Shown here: piece after piece, positions 41,423 through 50,239 of the stretch
Position numbering within the stretch: position 1 is the first letter of the stretch
Layout: each line of letters opens with the position of its first letter
Source: Sinomonas susongensis
GTDB lineage: Bacteria; Actinomycetota; Actinomycetes; Actinomycetales; Micrococcaceae
Length of the DNA stretch: 64,000 bases
Assembly: GCF_005877005.1 (NCBI RefSeq)
Contig: NZ_SSNH01000008.1
Coordinates: 1 to 64,000, forward strand
Reading direction: 5' to 3'
Notes under the pieces: generated by a model
The model's database searches: none
What the model was told of the DNA's origin: nothing
The model's input: only the letters and a program-made list of their open reading frames with translations
Translations under genes and position numbers: made by a program

Positions 41423-41674
41423 TCATAGGTCCGAAGATCGCAAGGTGATTCTGGATCCGTAGCCCGAGAAGGTGATCGAGTGGGCCGGGTGAACCGGATC
41501 GTTGCCGATGAGGCATTGCAGGGCATCAGCCGCATGATTCTTCAGCGCATCGGGGCCTTGGGCCGAGCAGAGTGCATGGATGGTGTGGGTGAGTCCGCGA
41601 TGCAGCGACAAGAACCCCCGAATCGTTTGGCTCGCTCCGCGATAGCGCATGGCCCCCACTCCTAGCTTTGTCAT
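41423..41674 (-). CDS. Uncharacterised small protein, possibly frameshifted
   Basis: An excellent Shine-Dalgarno (GAAGGAG) stands 6 nt before ATG 41674, which begins MTKLGVGAMRYRGASQTIRG. The frame gives 83 residues with FLSLHRGLTHTIHALCSAQG. After about residue 52 another frame looks more natural (LLGLRIQNHLAIFGPMTFVK, then AVAAEYDLDFIAEEYGLY) and runs to a stop at 41337, inside the end of the DUF3883 gene. A one-base shift near 41460-41515 would explain this. I do not recognise the family. The 427-bp interval 41362-41788 holds nothing else. Confidence 0.45.
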   Translation of the reverse strand: MTKLGVGAMRYRGASQTIRGFLSLHRGLTHTIHALCSAQGPDALKNHAADALQCLIGNDPVHPAHSITFSGYGSRITLRSSDL

Positions 41675-41788
41675 CTTGACTCCTTCGCCCCAGGTCCGTT
41701 CTGCGAGGCTAGGCCCCCGGGCCGACAAAATAGCGTCCCTCGCCTAGCTCGGTTCGGAGGCCTGACAAGTGCGCGAATAGGATGAGGC

Positions 41789-42616
41789 GTGGCCGACTCG
41801 GACCCAGAGATCCCCCTCCCCGGCGGCGACGTCACCGAAGGCGTCGTGCGCGTGGGCGACACCGTCCGCCGTCCGATCGGCCCTCACTCGCCGCTTGTCC
41901 ACGCGATCCTGAGGCACCTCGAGCAAAGGGGATTCGACGGTGCCCCACGGTTCCTCGGCATCGACGATCAAGGCCGCGAAACGCTCACCTTTGTGGAGGG
42001 CGAGGTAGCCAACCGCCCTCACCCGGAGTGGCTCGCGAACGAGAATCGTCTCGTCTCCCTGGCCCGTCTCGTCCGGCGTCTTGATGACGCCATGGTGGGC
42101 TTCGCGCCGTCGTCGGCCATGCTTCAAGCGGTTGCCGCCCCCGAAATCCCGGGCATGCCAGCAGCCCCGCCCGAGGAGCCCCAATTCGTCGGGCACCTGG
42201 ACATCACCCCGGAAAACGTGGTCTTCCGGGACGGTGAGGCCGTCGCCCTGATCGACTTCGACCTCGCCAAGCCCGCCACCCGCGTCGACGAGGTCTTCAA
42301 CCTCTGCATGTGGTGGGCCCCGTTCGCCCCGGACGAGGACCGAAGCGACCCGCTCAAGGGGGTGGACGCCGTCGCCCGCACCCGCCTCATCGCCGATGCC
42401 TACGGCCTCGCCCCGGAAGCCCGCGAACGCTTGGTCCCGACCGCCCTCCGCCGCAGCGAGCGCAGTTGGTACCTCATGAAGTACCGGGCCGAGCACGACG
42501 GCGGGGGATGGCTCCGCATGTGGCAGGAGGGCGCGGGGGAGCGGATCGAACGGCGGATCTCGTGGCTCGAAGCGGAGGGGAAGCGGCTGGCCGAGGGGCT
42601 CGTCCACGGCAGCTGA
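41789..42616 (+). CDS. Phosphotransferase of the aminoglycoside-phosphotransferase (APH) fold
   Basis: The 275-residue kinase-like protein has the catalytic loop FVGHLDITPENVVFRDGEAV near residue 132 (His-x-Asp-x4-Asn) and the metal aspartate in ALIDFDLAKPATRVDE, as in APH/choline kinases. The N-terminal lobe is short and lacks a clear P-loop lysine. The substrate may be a sugar, choline-like compound or antibiotic; nothing nearby decides. GTG 41789 is chosen because MADSDPEIPLPGGDV directly leads into the domain. Confidence 0.82.
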   Translation: MADSDPEIPLPGGDVTEGVVRVGDTVRRPIGPHSPLVHAILRHLEQRGFDGAPRFLGIDDQGRETLTFVEGEVANRPHPEWLANENRLVSLARLVRRLDDAMVGFAPSSAMLQAVAAPEIPGMPAAPPEEPQFVGHLDITPENVVFRDGEAVALIDFDLAKPATRVDEVFNLCMWWAPFAPDEDRSDPLKGVDAVARTRLIADAYGLAPEARERLVPTALRRSERSWYLMKYRAEHDGGGWLRMWQEGAGERIERRISWLEAEGKRLAEGLVHGS

Positions 42617-42686
42617 GAACTCCTGCTGGAGATCTCGGGGAGCCGGCATCAGACTGGTCCGAGGACTGGTCATCGAGGAGGACCCC

Positions 42687-43070
42687 ATGACTGCAGAAGG
42701 CGTTATCGACACCTCGGCAGCGCTCCGCAGCTACTACGCGATCCTCCTTGGCGGCGTCGAACGCTATGGAGACGGCCAGGAGCTCCTGCCCTTCCTGGCC
42801 GACGGTTTCGAGTTCGAGGGGCCCACCGCCGGCCGGGTTGCCGGCGCCGCCCGTTTCGCGCAAGGGGTCAAGGGCTTCATCGAGGCAGTCCGCCAGATCA
42901 CCTTCATCGAGGCGGTGGCGACGGACGAAGGCGCTGGAGTGCTGTACGACGCAGCCCTCCCGAATGCCACGGTCCGGTTCGCGGAGTTCTTCGAGTTCGA
43001 GGGCGGGATGATCAAGACCCTCCGCATCCACTACAGCGCGGCCGACTACCTGGCGGCCGGCGGCCACTGA
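42687..43070 (+). CDS. NTF2-like (SnoaL) protein
   Basis: The 127-residue protein fits the SnoaL/NTF2-like alpha+beta cone: YYAILLGGVERYGDGQELLP, RFAQGVKGFIEAVRQITFIE, and a final strand FFEFEGGMIKTLRIHYSAAD. Members are small isomerases, hydrolases or binding proteins, and a function cannot be assigned. It is downstream of the APH-like gene with a 70-bp gap and convergent with the mannonate oxidoreductase gene. Confidence 0.75.
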   Translation: MTAEGVIDTSAALRSYYAILLGGVERYGDGQELLPFLADGFEFEGPTAGRVAGAARFAQGVKGFIEAVRQITFIEAVATDEGAGVLYDAALPNATVRFAEFFEFEGGMIKTLRIHYSAADYLAAGGH

Positions 43071-43080
43071 AGCCAGCCAC

Positions 43081-43117
43081 CGAGGGAGGGCCCGAGGTGA
43101 ATCGAGCCCTCCCCTCG
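43081..43117. terminator. Hairpin between the NTF2-like gene and uxuB
   Basis: CGAGGGAGGGC at 43081-43091 pairs with GCCCTCCCCTCG at 43106-43117 with a single bulge. It lies centrally between two convergent genes, as a bidirectional terminator would. Confidence 0.6.
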
Positions 43118-43123
43118 TGACGC

Positions 43124-44644
43124 CTAGGACGCGGCCGAGGCGCTCCGGGCCTCCGCAGCGGCAGTGAGCGCGCCGCGCTGGCGGATGACATCGAGGAGCT
43201 CGCCCGTCCGCTCGATGAATCCGTCGCGCCCCGCGAGCTCTTCGCCCAGGAGATGCTGCTCCGCGAGCACCCGGCGTGCCAGCTCGGCGGACGACGACGA
43301 CAGCTCGGCAGCGCGCGCAATGGCGGCCCGAGCCGGGTCCACCATCGCGGCCGCACTCGGGCCGGGGTCGAAACCGGGCAGGGGAGCGAGGCACGCGAGG
43401 TAGGCGGCGGTGGTCAGGGCGAGGAAGTGCGGCACCCGGCCGGCGTCGAGCAGATTGAGCGCGGGCGCCGGGATCCGCTGCCGGAGCTTGAGCGAGCCGT
43501 CGGAACCGACCTGGCTCGTCCGGTGGCCCAGGGCCGTGTTGCGCCAGCGTGTGAAGAGCTCCTCCTCGTAGGCGTCGAGGTCGACGCCGCGCGGCGCGGT
43601 CACGCTCGGCCGGTATTCGTCGCGCAGCACGGCGCGAGCCGCGGCCTCGATTTCCGGGTGCTGCACGGATTCGGGAATGGTCGCCGCGCCCGTCAGCGCA
43701 CCGAGGTACGCGAGGAGCGAGTGCGTGCCATTGAGGAGCCGCACCTTGAGCTCCTCGTATCGCGCGACCTCGTCGGAGAACACGGCCCCGCCCGCTTCCC
43801 ACTGGGGCCGGCCTCCGGCGAAACGGTCCTCGAGGACCCACATCGTGAACGGCTCGGCGGGGACGGGAACGTCGTCCCGGTAGCCGGGCCCCTCCGCGAC
43901 AAGCCGCCGGTAATGGTCCGTCGTGGCGGGCACGATGCGGTCCACCATCGTCGAGGGGAACGTGACGTGATCCGAGACGAACGCGAGCAGCTCCTCGGCC
44001 TCGCCCCCGGGCAACAGTCCCACGAACTCCTTCACGAGCCGCTCGGTGTGGTGCCCATTGTCGGCGAGGTTGTCGCAGCTGAGTACGGTGATCGCTTCAC
44101 CATGGCCAGAGGCCCGTGCCTGCAGCCCGCGCACGATCTGCCCGATCGGCGTCTTCGGTCGCGCCGCCTCCCGAAGGTCGTGCTGGATCGCGGGGTCGTC
44201 GACGGCGAGGTGCCCGGTGCGCGGGCTGTAGTAGTAGCCGTTCTCCGTCACCGTGAGGGAGACGATGCGGGTCCCGGGCGCCGCGATCGATGCGACGACC
44301 CGTTCGGGCTCGCCGGCCGCGGTGAACGCGTCGGTGTGGACGCCCGGGATCGAGAAGGACGCACCGCCGGGCGAGATCTCCACCACCGTGTACAGGAGGT
44401 CCTGCGCGTGCATGGCCTGCGGAACGGCATCGGAGCGGTTCGCGACGCCCACGATCCCCCAGTCGGTGGCGCCGGAGGCGTCCAGCGCGGCCCGCGTGTA
44501 GACGGCCTGGTGCGCCCGGTGGAAGTTGCCCAGGCCGAGGTGGACGATCCCGGGACGCAGCGCGCCCCGGCGAGGAGCGCCGTCGTACGCCGCGGAAAGG
44601 CGGGGAAGCGCCGCGGGGGCAGGGGGCTGGGAGTGGGCCATCAT
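43124..44644 (-). CDS. uxuB: Mannitol-dehydrogenase-family oxidoreductase, D-mannonate/fructuronate type
   Basis: The 506-residue protein is a polyol-specific long-chain dehydrogenase: IVHLGLGNFHRAHQAVYTRA forms the NAD-binding loop and LKVRLLNGTHSLLAYLG near 311 holds the catalytic Lys, Asn and His. Mannonate oxidoreductase reduces D-fructuronate to D-mannonate. This assignment rests on its coupling to a mannonate dehydratase gene rather than on unique residues; mannitol or another polyol is possible. ATG 44644 lies after AAGGA within the dehydratase stop; GTG 44647 and ATG 44641 are alternatives. Confidence 0.85.
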   Translation of the reverse strand: MMAHSQPPAPAALPRLSAAYDGAPRRGALRPGIVHLGLGNFHRAHQAVYTRAALDASGATDWGIVGVANRSDAVPQAMHAQDLLYTVVEISPGGASFSIPGVHTDAFTAAGEPERVVASIAAPGTRIVSLTVTENGYYYSPRTGHLAVDDPAIQHDLREAARPKTPIGQIVRGLQARASGHGEAITVLSCDNLADNGHHTERLVKEFVGLLPGGEAEELLAFVSDHVTFPSTMVDRIVPATTDHYRRLVAEGPGYRDDVPVPAEPFTMWVLEDRFAGGRPQWEAGGAVFSDEVARYEELKVRLLNGTHSLLAYLGALTGAATIPESVQHPEIEAAARAVLRDEYRPSVTAPRGVDLDAYEEELFTRWRNTALGHRTSQVGSDGSLKLRQRIPAPALNLLDAGRVPHFLALTTAAYLACLAPLPGFDPGPSAAAMVDPARAAIARAAELSSSSAELARRVLAEQHLLGEELAGRDGFIERTGELLDVIRQRGALTAAAEARSASAAS

Positions 44645-45861
44645 CACCAGTCCTTCATCGTGCCGTCGAGATCTCTCGCGATCGGCAGGTACGCGGGGGA
44701 GTACGGGAAGCGGGCGGCGGCCTCTTCGTCGATCTCGACGCCGAGTCCGGGCTCGTCGCCGGGGTGCAGGTAGCCGTCCTCGAAGCGGTAGCTGCTGCGG
44801 AACACCTCGGAGACGAGCGGGTCATAGCCCATGTACTCCTGGATGCCGAAGTTGGTCGTCGCGAGGCCCACGTGCAGGGAGGCGGAGAGGTTGACGGGGG
44901 AGACGTCGGAGGGCCCGTGCGGCGCGCCCTTGACCTGGTACACCTCGGCAAGGGCGAGGATCTTCCGCACATGCGAGATGCCGCCCGCATGCACGACCGC
45001 GGTCCGGATGTAGTCGATGAGCCGCTCGCTCAGGAGCTGCTCGCAGTCCCAGATCGTATTGAACACTTCGCCGATCGCAAGCGGCACCGTGGTCTGCGCG
45101 CGGACAGCACGGAGGAGCCGCTGGTTCTCGGCCGGCGTGACGTCCTCGAGCCAGAACAGGTCCACGTCCTCGAGCGAGCGGGCGAGGCGCCCGGCCTCGG
45201 TCGGATTGAGCCGGTGGTGCACATCGTGGAGGAGCTTGAGCTCGGGGCCCACGTGCTCGCGCACGGCGTGGAGGACCTTCGGCGCGTGCCGCAGATACGC
45301 GGAGGTGTCCCAGACCTCCTCTGCGGGACCGCCGCCGCGACCGGCGGGCTCGTACGACGCGGCCCCGCGCGTCACCCCGTAGACCTTGTCGAGTCCCGGC
45401 ACCCCCGACTGGGCGCGGACCGCGCGGAAGCCCTGCTCCCGGCGTTGTTCGATCGAGTCCAGCAGCTCCGGCAGGTCCCACCCCGTCGCGTGCGTGTAGG
45501 TGAGGACCTTGTCCCGGGCAGCCCCGCCGAGGAGCTGGTAAACCGGCACGCCGAGGGCCTTGCCCTTGATGTCCCACAGGGCGAGGTCGACGGCGCCGAT
45601 CGCCGCCATTGTCACGGGGCCCCGCCGCCAGTACGCGCCCCTGTACAGGAACTGCCACGTGTCCTCGATGCGGTCCGCATCCCTGCCGAGCAGCGCCGGC
45701 GCGAGGTGGTCGCGCAGGTAGCTCACGACGGCGAGCTCCCGGCCGTTGAGGGTCGCGTCACCCCAGCCGACGATTCCGTCGTCGGTGGTGATCTTGAGCG
45801 TGACGAAGTTGCGGGACGGGCTCGTGAGGAGCACATCGACGGCGGCGATGGAGCGGGTCAT
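44644..45861 (-). CDS. D-mannonate dehydratase, enolase superfamily (ManD/RspA type)
   Basis: The 405-residue protein has the enolase-superfamily layout with ManD hallmarks: [20 protein letters not shown] near residue 80, [17 protein letters not shown] (metal-binding Asp and adjacent His) near 210, and [15 protein letters not shown] then [13 protein letters not shown] for the next acidic ligands. ManD dehydrates D-mannonate to 2-keto-3-deoxygluconate in glucuronate catabolism; some family members have low activity and other roles. It lies between the LacI regulator (2-bp gap) and uxuB (overlap), forming one operon. Confidence 0.88.
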   Translation of the reverse strand: MTRSIAAVDVLLTSPSRNFVTLKITTDDGIVGWGDATLNGRELAVVSYLRDHLAPALLGRDADRIEDTWQFLYRGAYWRRGPVTMAAIGAVDLALWDIKGKALGVPVYQLLGGAARDKVLTYTHATGWDLPELLDSIEQRREQGFRAVRAQSGVPGLDKVYGVTRGAASYEPAGRGGGPAEEVWDTSAYLRHAPKVLHAVREHVGPELKLLHDVHHRLNPTEAGRLARSLEDVDLFWLEDVTPAENQRLLRAVRAQTTVPLAIGEVFNTIWDCEQLLSERLIDYIRTAVVHAGGISHVRKILALAEVYQVKGAPHGPSDVSPVNLSASLHVGLATTNFGIQEYMGYDPLVSEVFRSSYRFEDGYLHPGDEPGLGVEIDEEAAARFPYSPAYLPIARDLDGTMKDW

Positions 45862-45863
45862 TC

Positions 45864-46871
45864 TCACTTCTTCTCTAGGGGGATGGGGGAGCTTTGGGGG
45901 ATGGGGGCCAATCGCGGGGCGGACGTCGAGCCACGGACGATGAGCTGCGCCCCGAGCCGCACCGGCGACGCGGTGTAGGGCTTCCCGGCGAGCATCCCGA
46001 GGAGGAGGTCGAGGGCGAGCGTTCCGCCCTGTTCGATGGCCACCCGGACAGACGTGAGGCCGGGCTCGGCCGCGGCCGCTACGTCGAGGTCGTCGATGCC
46101 GACCACGCTGAGGTCCTCGGGGCAGTGCCGGCCGAGCAGCCGAGCGCCCGCGAGCAGGCCGACGGCCACGAGGTCGTTGTAGGCGATGGCGGCCGTGGCG
46201 CCGCTCGCGACGACCGACGCCGCAGCGGCCGCCCCGCCGTCGACCGTCGCGCTCTGGTGACCCACCGTGACAAGTTCGAGCTGCCGCTCCGCACACAGCT
46301 GCGTCACCGCGTCGAGGCGCTGGGTGTCCGCCCACGACGACGGCGGCCCGGGCACGTACGCGAGCCTGCGGTGCCCGAGTGCGGAGAGATGCTCGACGGC
46401 CTGGCGAAGGCCCTCGCCCGCATCGAGGAGGACACTCGGCGCGAGCTCGGCTTCGCCGTTGACGACGACGGTCGGCACCGTTCCGGTGAGTCCGCGGAGT
46501 TCGCCGGCAGGCAGGCGTGGCGAGCAGAGGACGATGCCGTCCGCCACCCCGGCGAGCGCGCCGACCTGCTCGCGCTCGCGGTCGGGGGACTCGGCGGTGT
46601 GGGCGAGGAGCATGCGGTGCCGGCCCGGCCACGCGCGTTCCTGGAGGGCCTTGATGAGGGCGGCGAAGACGGCGTTGGCGACGTCGGGGACGACGACGCC
46701 AATGGTTCGCGGCCCGCTCTGGCCGGGGATCTCGTAGCCGAGCTCCTCGGCAGCAGCGACGACCTTCTGGCGGGTCTCCGGCGCGAGCCTGCCCGGGTCG
46801 CTGAAGGCCCTCGACGCGGTCGCAAGCGAGACGCCCGCACGTCTGGCCACGTCCGTCAGCGTCGCTGGCAT
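45864..46871 (-). CDS. LacI-family repressor of the hexuronate operon
   Basis: The 335-residue regulator starts with a LacI HTH ([40 protein letters not shown]) including the minor-groove hinge helix, then a periplasmic-binding-like ligand domain ([33 protein letters not shown]). It is the first gene of the operon with mannonate dehydratase and uxuB and has a strong AGGAGG. A hexuronate or aldonate effector is inferred from context. The CTTGCGCAAG palindrome upstream could be its own operator. Confidence 0.88.
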   Translation of the reverse strand: MPATLTDVARRAGVSLATASRAFSDPGRLAPETRQKVVAAAEELGYEIPGQSGPRTIGVVVPDVANAVFAALIKALQERAWPGRHRMLLAHTAESPDREREQVGALAGVADGIVLCSPRLPAGELRGLTGTVPTVVVNGEAELAPSVLLDAGEGLRQAVEHLSALGHRRLAYVPGPPSSWADTQRLDAVTQLCAERQLELVTVGHQSATVDGGAAAAASVVASGATAAIAYNDLVAVGLLAGARLLGRHCPEDLSVVGIDDLDVAAAAEPGLTSVRVAIEQGGTLALDLLLGMLAGKPYTASPVRLGAQLIVRGSTSAPRLAPIPQSSPIPLEKK

Positions 46872-46899
46872 GGGGCCTCCTCGTCCTGCTCGTGCAATC

Positions 46900-46909
46900 C
46901 TTGCGCAAG
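46900..46909. promoter_or_regulatory. LacI-type palindrome upstream of the hexuronate operon
   Basis: CTTGCGCAAG is a perfect 10-bp palindrome with the central CG typical of LacI-family operators. It lies 29 bp upstream of the repressor's start codon, between the regulator and the divergent DNA-binding gene. Confidence 0.45.
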
Positions 46910-47029
46910 CCTAGCAGGCCATTTTCATGACCTCAGGTGCGTGTCCCGGGCACGACTGACCACGGAAACAGAGGGGTCGGGCCCAAACCGGGCACGTCTT
47001 TTCTCCTCAAGGGGGCTAATCTCAAAGGG

Positions 47030-47629
47030 ATGACTCTGGAACCCCACGTACTGCGTGAGCTCGCTCTGCAATTGCGCGAGCTCGCGGGCGTGCCCGAACT
47101 GGGGTCCGTGGCGCTCCCGGAGCCTCCGCCCGGGAAGACGTGGGCTCCGCCGGAATCCTCCCCGGCCGTCGAACTCCGCCCCGAATTCCGGCGCCGGCTC
47201 TCCGCCGTCGCCGACTTCAAGGCCGCCAACGGCCGTCTCCCCCAGACGGGCGGCATCATCACCCCGGCCGAGCGGTCACTGGGAGTGTGGCTCCTCCGCC
47301 AGCGGCGGCGTGATCAGGCCGGACGGCTCCCCGAGCCCGAGCAGGACGCCCTTGCGGGGGCGCTCGGCCCGGCCTGGATGCTCCCGCCCGGGGCGGCCTG
47401 GTGGGCCGAGAACAGCGGCGCGGAGGCGGACGAGAGCCGCCCCAGGAGGCGGAACCGCGCGACGGCCGACGACGAGCGCCACCGCGCGCCCTGGTCTCCC
47501 GAGGAGGAGGCCCTCGTGCTCAACGAGGACCTCTCGCTCGCCGAGATCGCGGCCAAGATCGGGCGCACTCACGCGGCCGTCAGGAACCGGCGGCAGATCC
47601 TCCGCTCGGCGAGCCGCCGCACCTGGTGA
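47030..47629 (+). CDS. Putative DNA-binding protein: helicase-associated-like repeat plus Myb/SANT-like HTH
   Basis: The 199-residue protein has no enzyme motif. The middle (FRRRLSAVADFKAANGRLPQ, then ERSLGVWLLRQRRRDQAGRL) resembles the helicase-associated (HA) repeat found at the ends of some bacterial helicases. The C-terminus (PWSPEEEALVLNEDLSLAEI then AAKIGRTHAAVRNRRQIL) reads as a SANT/Myb-like helix-turn-helix. A basic linker RPRRRNRA joins them. ATG 47030 follows AAAGGG. It is monocistronic. A nucleoid or regulatory role is a guess. Confidence 0.65.
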   Translation: MTLEPHVLRELALQLRELAGVPELGSVALPEPPPGKTWAPPESSPAVELRPEFRRRLSAVADFKAANGRLPQTGGIITPAERSLGVWLLRQRRRDQAGRLPEPEQDALAGALGPAWMLPPGAAWWAENSGAEADESRPRRRNRATADDERHRAPWSPEEEALVLNEDLSLAEIAAKIGRTHAAVRNRRQILRSASRRTW

Positions 47630-47661
47630 GCGCGCCCTCGGCGAGCTGAGCCCGGCCGGCC

Positions 47662-48333
47662 TCAGGCCCCCGGCCGAACCGTGTACATGTTGACGGGGCG
47701 CCCCGTGGTCCCGTACTCGAGCGTCAGCTCGAGCCGCCCCTTCCGCTCAAGCTCGCTCAGGTACCGCTGGGCCGTCGGCCGCGAGATGCCGATGAGCTCC
47801 GAGACGTCCTGGGCCCCGAGGGGGCGTTCGGCCGTTCGGACGGCGTCTAGCACCTTCTGCATCGTGGGCGGGAGGCTGCGGGAGGCGGGCCCCGGTGTGG
47901 GTGCGTGCCGGGCTGCGAAGAGCGCATCGACGTCGTTCTGCCCCGAGATGTGCCGCGACTCTGCCTCGGTGCGCCATCGCCTGTACGTCGCCAGCTGAGC
48001 GGTCAGCTGCTCGAAGCCGAAGGGCTTGACGAGGTAGTAGACCGCCCCGCCGCGCATCGCTGCCCGCACGGTCGCCACGTCCCGGGCCGCGGTGATGATG
48101 ATGGCGTCGACGTCGTGCGTCTCGCGGAGGGAGCGCAGCAGGGCGATCCCGTCCTCGTCGGGCAGGTAGACGTCGAGCAGGAGCAGGTCGGGCTCGAGGC
48201 GGGCGACGGCCTCCCGCGCCTCCGCGGCCGTGTGCGCCTCGCCGACGCACTCGTACCCCTGAACGCGCTCGATGTGTGCGGCGTGGATTCGCGCCACCCG
48301 GTAGTCGTCGTCGACCACGAGGGTCCGGATCAT
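47662..48333 (-). CDS. Response regulator, CitB/DcuR family
   Basis: The 223-residue regulator has a receiver domain with acidic pocket VVDDD, phosphoacceptor D54 in LLLLDVYLPDEDGI and lysine in YYLVKPFGFEQL, then a C-terminal HTH (LGAQDVSELIGISRPTAQRY). This is the layout of regulators paired with CitA/DcuS sensors of di- and tricarboxylates. ATG 48333 overlaps the kinase stop (ATGA). The divergent ABC transporter operon with twin leader repeats is its most likely target. Confidence 0.9.
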   Translation of the reverse strand: MIRTLVVDDDYRVARIHAAHIERVQGYECVGEAHTAAEAREAVARLEPDLLLLDVYLPDEDGIALLRSLRETHDVDAIIITAARDVATVRAAMRGGAVYYLVKPFGFEQLTAQLATYRRWRTEAESRHISGQNDVDALFAARHAPTPGPASRSLPPTMQKVLDAVRTAERPLGAQDVSELIGISRPTAQRYLSELERKGRLELTLEYGTTGRPVNMYTVRPGA

Positions 48334-49958
48334 AGTGCCGCCACTCCTTCCGTCGGGTGCGCCGGGGTCGGCGCCGGGAGCCACACCTCGAAGCGGCCGC
48401 CCGGCCCGGCGAACACGTCCATCGTGCCACCCGCCCGGTGGACGATCCTCGCGACGAGCGCGAGACCGATCCCGCGCCGCATTCCCGGGCGCGGGACCTT
48501 TGTCGTGTACCCGTCGCGGACGACGGCGTCGATCGACTCTGCGGGCACGCCCGGGCCGCTGTCGGTCACCGAGATGAAGATCCCGGACGAGTCGTCGAGC
48601 TGCAGCGTCACCTCGTGCGGCGGCGGCTGGCCCACGACGGCGTCGACCGCGTTGTCGAGCAGGTTGCCGACGATCGTGACGAGGTCTTGGGTGCCGAGGA
48701 ACGGCTGGCGGAGCTGGGAGTCGTCCGTCACGGTGAGCTTGACGTCCTGCTCGCCGGCAACCGTGATCTTCGCGAGGATGAGGGCCGCGAGCTCGGGAGG
48801 CTCGATGCGGCCGCGGAGGCCCTCGCCGAGCGAACGGGAAGTGTCCGCGACACCGGAGATGAAGCTGCGCGCCTGCTCTACTTCGCCGAGCTCGAGCAGG
48901 CCGCTCACGACGTGGAGCCTGTTCGCGTACTCGTGCTCCTGGGCGCGGAGGGCCTGCATGAGGCCCTCCGTGGAACGGAGGTCCCGGACGAGGGCCTCGA
49001 TCTCGCTGCGGTCCCGCAGCGTGACGACGGCGCCGATGCTCCTGCCCCCGACGCTCACCGGCATCCGGTTCGCGACGAGGAGCGCCTCGTCGGTGAGCAC
49101 CGCCTGATCAGCGCCATCCGCGCTGCCCGAGAGGATGTCCCGGAGCCTCCCCTCCGGCAGGAGGTCCTCGATCCGCTGGCCGAGGACGACGCCTTCGAGC
49201 CCCAGCAGGCGCCGCGCCTCGTTGTTGATCACCGTGACCCGATGGTCATCGTCGAAACCGATCATCGCCTCCCTGATGCCGTGCAGCAGGGCCTCGCGGT
49301 CTTGGAGGAGCGAGCCGATCTCGGCGGGCTCCAGACCGAAGGTCGCGCGCTTGATCGCCCTGGCGAGCAGGACCGAGCTGACGCCCCCGATGAGCAGCAC
49401 GAGAGCGGAGTAGCCCACGATGAGGCCGGCCTCGCGGCCGATCGCGGTGTCCACGGCCGCCTCGAGGATGCCGACCGAAACCTCCCCGATCACGTTTCCC
49501 TTCGCGTCGAAGACGGGCGCCTTCGCGTTGGCGGAAGGCCCCAGGCTGCCGGGATCGGTACCGACGTGCGTCTGCCCGTCGAGGACCTCCACGGGCTCCT
49601 CGAGCCGCTTGCCGATGAGCGACGGGTTGGGGTGCGAGTAGCGGATCCCGTCCCGGTCGGCGACGACCACGTAGTCGGGGTGCGCGCTGCGGCGCACGTC
49701 CTCGGCGAGGGCCTCGATCTGATGATTCGGATCCTTAGCCTCGAGATCCGCTGCGATCTCGGGCATCTGGGCGACCGTCGTCGCGATCCCGAGCGCACGG
49801 AGGCGGTACTGGTCATCGAGATTCTGGCGGGTGATCTGGCTTGTCACGAAGCCCCCGAGGGCGACGACGAGCAGGAGGATGCACAGCGTCCAGACCAGGA
49901 TCTGGGACGCGAGGGGCCGGCGGCGCCACCAGTTTCTAGCGAGTTTCATTCCATTCAC
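48330..49958 (-). CDS. Sensor histidine kinase, CitA/DcuS type
   Basis: The 542-residue kinase has a first membrane helix (LASQILVWTLCILLLVVALG), an extracytoplasmic CACHE/PASC-like domain (residues about 45-180), a second helix (GLIVGYSALVLLIGGVSSVL), a cytosolic PAS domain, a SpoOB-type phosphoacceptor helix (AQEHEYANRLHVVSGLLELG) and an HATPase (LLDNAVDAV, then GPGGRFEVWLP). This is the dicarboxylate/citrate sensor subfamily. The ligand may be a carboxylate taken up by the adjacent ABC system. It is co-transcribed with the response regulator. Confidence 0.9.
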   Translation of the reverse strand: MNGMKLARNWWRRRPLASQILVWTLCILLLVVALGGFVTSQITRQNLDDQYRLRALGIATTVAQMPEIAADLEAKDPNHQIEALAEDVRRSAHPDYVVVADRDGIRYSHPNPSLIGKRLEEPVEVLDGQTHVGTDPGSLGPSANAKAPVFDAKGNVIGEVSVGILEAAVDTAIGREAGLIVGYSALVLLIGGVSSVLLARAIKRATFGLEPAEIGSLLQDREALLHGIREAMIGFDDDHRVTVINNEARRLLGLEGVVLGQRIEDLLPEGRLRDILSGSADGADQAVLTDEALLVANRMPVSVGGRSIGAVVTLRDRSEIEALVRDLRSTEGLMQALRAQEHEYANRLHVVSGLLELGEVEQARSFISGVADTSRSLGEGLRGRIEPPELAALILAKITVAGEQDVKLTVTDDSQLRQPFLGTQDLVTIVGNLLDNAVDAVVGQPPPHEVTLQLDDSSGIFISVTDSGPGVPAESIDAVVRDGYTTKVPRPGMRRGIGLALVARIVHRAGGTMDVFAGPGGRFEVWLPAPTPAHPTEGVAAL

Positions 49959-50193
49959 CCGCGATCAAAAGGCTCAAAACGTGAAAGAAAGCTAAGAATC
50001 CTCGCAATCCGCGCAACTCTGGCTGCATCGTCGCAGTCCTTTCTACTGTTGGTGCAGACGCTGTGATTCAGCTCACCGGGTATGAAGAAAGGATCCCCCA
50101 GACAATGACGTCAGTGCAAATTTTCCGGCCCGCCGGCTGACCTGACGCCGGTTCGAACGAGCGCCCGGCTCATAATCCCAGCGACCTCCACCG

Positions 50194-50234
50194 AAAGACG
50201 TGAGAGGTCTTTTCCGAAAGACAGAGAGGTCTTT
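50194..50234 (+). promoter_or_regulatory. Twin 23-bp direct repeat of small inverted repeats before the ABC operon
   Basis: AAAGAC-(7 nt)-GTCTTT at 50194-50212 is followed 23 bp later by AAAGAC-(6 nt)-GTCTTT at 50217-50234. The second copy contains the probable Shine-Dalgarno (GAGAGG) in its loop and ends 5 bp before the start codon. Binding sites for the divergent response regulator, or twin RNA hairpins affecting translation, are both possible. Nothing else is recognisable in the 281-bp gap. Confidence 0.65.
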
Positions 50235-50239
50235 GCACC

